This document shows positions 59,702-64,000 of a stretch of 64,000 bases of DNA, one piece after another (position 1 is the first letter of the stretch; every line of letters begins with the position of its first letter). Source of the DNA: CAWFMO01 sp963817065 (GTDB lineage: Bacteria > Actinomycetota > Thermoleophilia > Solirubrobacterales > 70-9); contig CAWFMO010000002.1 of assembly GCA_963817065.1 (NCBI GenBank), forward strand, positions 620,001-684,000, given 5' to 3'. Below the pieces are notes generated by a model. That model was not told the DNA's origin. It did not search any database and saw only the letters and a list, made by a program, of their open reading frames with translations. Position numbers and translations under genes: made by a program.

Positions 59702-60543
59702 TGCGGCGAGGCACCAAGGAATACGCGCTCTGGGGCATCGGTGAATTGCTGATCCTCTGCTTCGCCCTGATTCCGGTGCTGTGGATCGTCTCGCTGTCGC
59801 TGAAGGACCCCGCGACGGTCGCCGACCAGAGCTTCATTCCCAAGGACTGGTCGTTCGAGAACTACGACGCGCTCTTCACCGGAGGGATCGATGACAGCCC
59901 CTTCATCAAGCCGCTGATCAACTCGATCGGGATCGCCTTGATCGCGACCCTGATCTCGATCGTGCTCGCCTCGTTCGCGGCCTACGCGATCGCCCGCCTC
60001 GAGTTCCCGGGCAAGTCCCTGATCCTCGCCGGTGCCCTCGCGATCGCGATCTTCCCGCAGATCTCGACGGTCGGGCCGCTGTTCGACATGTGGAGGGCGA
60101 TCGGCCTCTATGACACCTGGCCGGGCCTGATCATCCCCTACCTCACGTTCTCGCTGCCGCTCGCGATCTACGTCCTCGTCGCCTTCTTCCGCGAGATCCC
60201 CTGGGATCTCGACCAGGCGGCCCAGGTCGACGGGGCGACGCAATTCCAGGCATTCCGCAAGGTGATCGTGCCGCTCGCCGCCCCCGGCGTCTTCACCGCC
60301 GCGATCCTCGTCTTCATCTTCGCCTGGAACGACTTCCTGTTCGCGATCTCGCTCACCTCATCCGACGCATCGCGAACCGTCCCGGCGGCGCTCGCCTTCT
60401 TCACCGGGGAGTCCCAGTTCACCGAGCCGAGCGGCGCGATCGCCGCCGCCGCGGTGATCGTGACGATCCCGATCATCGTCTTTGTCCTGTGGTTCCAACG
60501 ACGGATCGTCTCCGGCCTCACCGCCGGGGCGGTCAAGGGTTAG
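59701..60543 (+). CDS. Sugar ABC transporter permease, MalG/SugB type
   Basis: Second inner-membrane subunit, 280 residues from ATG 59701 (TGATG overlap). Landmarks: LLILCFALIPVLWIVSLSLK, PLINSIGIALIATLISIVLA, YAIARLEFPGKSLIL, and the EAA loop DQAAQVDGATQFQAFRKVIV (Asp in place of Glu), FAWNDFLFAISLTSSDASRT. A longer antisense-like extension to 59017 overlaps the first permease and is not real. Confidence 0.92.
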   Translation: MRRGTKEYALWGIGELLILCFALIPVLWIVSLSLKDPATVADQSFIPKDWSFENYDALFTGGIDDSPFIKPLINSIGIALIATLISIVLASFAAYAIARLEFPGKSLILAGALAIAIFPQISTVGPLFDMWRAIGLYDTWPGLIIPYLTFSLPLAIYVLVAFFREIPWDLDQAAQVDGATQFQAFRKVIVPLAAPGVFTAAILVFIFAWNDFLFAISLTSSDASRTVPAALAFFTGESQFTEPSGAIAAAAVIVTIPIIVFVLWFQRRIVSGLTAGAVKG

Positions 60544-60551
60544 GAGAGGAA

Positions 60552-61810
<1,259 letters not shown>

Positions 61811-61814
<4 letters not shown>

Positions 61815-62308
61815 CCGCAGGCCCTGGTGTCGAGGCCGGCCCAGGCGTTCGAGTCTCCGGAGCCGAGCGGGCCCGACGGGTAGCGCGCGAAGACGTCGAT
61901 CGCGATCGAGTCCCGCGCCGCGCGCGGTAGGCGGAAGCGCCAGGTCTGGTCGCCGGGCGATCCGCTCACGAGCCGCAGCTTGCGCTTCACCTCGCCGTCC
62001 CCGTCGACCAGACGCGCGATCAGCGAGCTAGCCGGCGCGCCGGCATCGACGGTCGCCTTCGCCCCCCGCTTCACGGGAAGGGCGCATCGCAGGGGCAGCG
62101 GATAGGCGGAGTCGGCGCAGCCGGTGACGCCCGAGGCGGAGGAGTCGACCTGGCTCCAGCAGGAGCTGCCCTGCGTGGGCACGACGCTCTTGCCGCCGAC
62201 CGAGACCTTCATCTCGGGCGGCGCGGCGGATGCCGGCGCAGCCGCGAGCGCCATGCAGGCCGCGGCCGCCCCGATCGCCGCAAGTTGAGTCGTTCGCTTG
62301 GAGAACAT
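61811..62308 (-). CDS. Small exported protein of unknown function
   Basis: Product of 165 residues with a signal peptide (LAAIGAAAACMALAAAPASA). The mature region has four Cys (SSCWSQ, GCADSAYPLPLRCALP, TRACG at the very end) and a beta-sandwich-like pattern (MKVSVGGKSVVPTQ, SLIARLVDGDGEVKRKLRLV, TWRFRLPRAARDSIAIDVFA). No family recognised. It ends without a basic tail, unlike other exported proteins here. Convergent with the ABC ATPase gene. Confidence 0.7.
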
Positions 62309-62396
62309 TCCCCCACCATCCCCTCGTTTTCATTGCCTTACTTCAGACACTACGGCCGAAGAGCGCATCCGTCACGAACGACGGTCGCCTGGGTCG

Positions 62397-64000
62397 CTAG
62401 TCGAGCAGGTGGTCGAAGCTGCGGCCGAGGACCTCGGCGCGCGACCCGGCGCCGGTGATCCCCTCGAGCCCGAAGCCGAAGTAGAGCGTGTCGTCTGTCG
62501 CGACCGCCGCGCCCTCCTGGAAGCCGACCGACTCGCGCCGGGTCCAGTCGTTCGGGTTCGCCGCGCTGCCCTCGGGCGCCCCCGGGACGGTCCACCCGTC
62601 CTGTGGGTTGTCGTCCTCCTCGAACGAGGTGGTGCCATCGCCTCCGGTGACCTCGATCGCGTCGACGAACGCGCCGACGCCCTGACTGCCCCAGTCGCTC
62701 GCGTAGGAGATCGAGATCTCGACCTGCTTGCCGGCGTACGCCGAGAGGTCGATGCTCCAGTTCTCCCAGCCCTGCGAGCGTCCCGAGGCCGCGTTCCAGG
62801 CCCCGCCGGTCGAGGGATTCGATCCGGAGCAGTCAGCCCCCTGGTAGCGCTCCAGCCAGGGGTGCAGATCGTGCCAGCCCTCGGCGCACGAATCGCCGGT
62901 GTCGCTCGAGGTGTGGCCGTTGGCGTCGGGCAGTGTCGTCCAGTCGTCGGAGCCGACCGTCCGCGCCTCGACGAAGACGTGGTCCCAGGCCGCCTCGGTG
63001 CTGTACGAGGTCCGGAAGCTGAGGTTGGCGTTGGCGCCGCCGCCGCTGAGGTCGATCGTCCGGCTCAGGCGCTTGAAGCTGACGTCGGCCCGATCGGAGT
63101 ACATGTAGTGCGATCCGTCCGGCGGCTCGAACGCGCCCTGGGCGCCGCTCCAGAGCGCCGGCGCGGTGCTCTCGAACTGCGGGTAGCGGTCCGGCTTCAG
63201 GAGGCTGCTCGTGGTCACGAACGATGCCGTGTGGATCTGGTTGTCGGCGCTCTCGCCGCCGTTGAACGCCCAGCTGGTCCCGGTGAACGGGTCGGAGACG
63301 CCGTCGACCGGGAGCGGCTGCCCGTCGCGGACCGGTGCCGGCGTCGGAGTTGTAGAGGTAGGCGCCCAGGTAGTACTGGATGAAGTCGTTCTTGTCCGCG
63401 ATCAGCTTGCAGCGGGCGAGCACGAGCTCGCCGCCGACGACGCACTGCTCGTTCGCGACCGGGTCGTAGTACTGGGCGCCGGCGACGCCGTTCTCGAGCG
63501 CGCCCGCCCACTGCCCGGTGTAGAGCAGCTTTCCGCCCTCGTTCAGGTACTGGCGCATCTCCAGCGTCATGTCGTTCGCGAGCCGCGACGCGTTCCCGGG
63601 GCCCGCGCCGGGCTCGCGGGTGACGAGGTCGTTGCCCGTGTACCAGAGGACGGCGTCGTAGTGGGAGAGGACGCCGAGGCTGTCCGGCGCCTCGCGTCCC
63701 GAGGCGTCGACGTCGTAGACGTCGTGTGAAATCCCGTTCGCGTCGAGCGCGGCGGTGTAGTGGGAGAGGAAGTTGGGCGCGCCGGGCGCGGTGCTCTCGT
63801 AGGCCGGGTCGGTCGAAGCGCCGGTCCGGTCCTCGGCGGCGACGATCAGGACGCGGGCGTTCGCGTCCTCGACCACCGGGAACGACTGATGGTCGCTGCC
63901 GACCTTCCCGGATCGCTTCTCCCGCCCGTCGAACCAGTACTCGACCTGGTCGCCGACCGCGAGCCCGGGGATCGAGCCGCGGAGGTAGTGGTACTCGACG
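62397..64000 (-). pseudogene. M14-type zinc carboxypeptidase, C-terminal part, 5' end off the window, one apparent frameshift
   Basis: The segment visible first in protein order (from 64000) reads YHYLRGSIPGLAVGDQVEYW, VEDANARVLIVAAEDRTGAS, HYTAALDANGISHDVYDVDA, GGKLLYTGQWAGALENGVAG, then shifts frame at about 63330-63345 (GTGP / RDGQPLPVDGVSDPF). It goes on with an immune-inhibitor-A-like ending: SHYMYSDRADVSFKRLSRTI, WDHVFVEARTVGSDDWTTLP, GWENWSIDLSAYAGKQVEIS, and a stop at 62397. This ThuA-like domain plus sandwich is what follows the M14 peptidase domain in actinobacterial secreted carboxypeptidases; the peptidase domain itself is outside the window. The frameshift may be a sequence error. 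Confidence 0.7.

Overview
The window is uniformly GC-rich, densely packed DNA, with many ATGA/GTGA/TAATG start-stop overlaps and frequent GTG/TTG starts. Gene content points to a high-GC actinobacterium, most plausibly class Thermoleophilia (Solirubrobacterales and relatives): a 6C RNA, a fused PafB-PafC regulator, an actinobacterial-type Mrp ATPase, a HrcA/CIRCE-controlled groESL, and a paralogous family of exported CSLREA / choice-of-anchor-Q beta-helix proteins with lysine- and cysteine-rich tails. The taxonomic placement is inference.

Layout. 1-1.8 kb: an eroded accessory segment (broken 3' end of a restriction-like nuclease gene, a DUF4145 protein, small unknowns). 1.8-17.2 kb: six exported proteins or fragments with basic tails (five beta-helix family members), interspersed with a PolX/PHP DNA repair polymerase carrying a frameshift, trehalose phosphatase, a two-gene split TSUP permease, ArfB, an OB-HD nuclease, a PAC2 protein, and a TetR/SMR efflux unit with a perfect palindromic operator. 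17.2-25.7 kb: a UvrD-like helicase-nuclease, an inositol-phosphatase-like enzyme, a phasin-like coiled-coil protein, Mrp, ferredoxin, a 26-residue membrane peptide and an SDR. 25.7-29.1 kb: 6C RNA, groEL-groES with CIRCE, an SRPBCC protein and an ASCH protein. 29.2-39.6 kb: an RTX-repeat protein with a decayed duplicate of its tail, Pcm, a Crp-family regulator, a Nei-like glycosylase, Lhr helicase and two exported proteins. 39.6-43.0 kb: a complete dTDP-L-rhamnose operon (rfbA-rfbD-rfbB-rfbC). 43.1-47.2 kb: two tandem beta-helix proteins and a GH5-like protein lacking its expected nucleophile. 47.2-57.5 kb: an FMN/F420 split-barrel protein, penicillin acylase, an MBL hydrolase, PafBC, small membrane proteins, a second OB-HD protein, an SDR and LtrA. 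57.5-61.8 kb: a four-gene LpqY-SugABC-like sugar ABC importer. 61.8-64 kb: an exported protein and the 3' part of an M14-type carboxypeptidase gene running off the window.

Three things stand out. (1) At least ten exported proteins of unrelated fold end in a K/R-rich tail, usually with two Cys, and in five it has a near-identical core ending LPV/LPL: a candidate undescribed surface-retention or sorting signal. (2) A ~165-bp structured element occurs twice (8604-8768 and 28531-28694), with conserved hairpins, a changed but still paired closing stem and G-U pairs favouring a plus-strand RNA. (3) Apparent single-base frameshifts interrupt several otherwise well-conserved genes, which may be assembly error and should be checked before calling pseudogenes. 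No tRNA, rRNA, CRISPR array or transposase was recognised.
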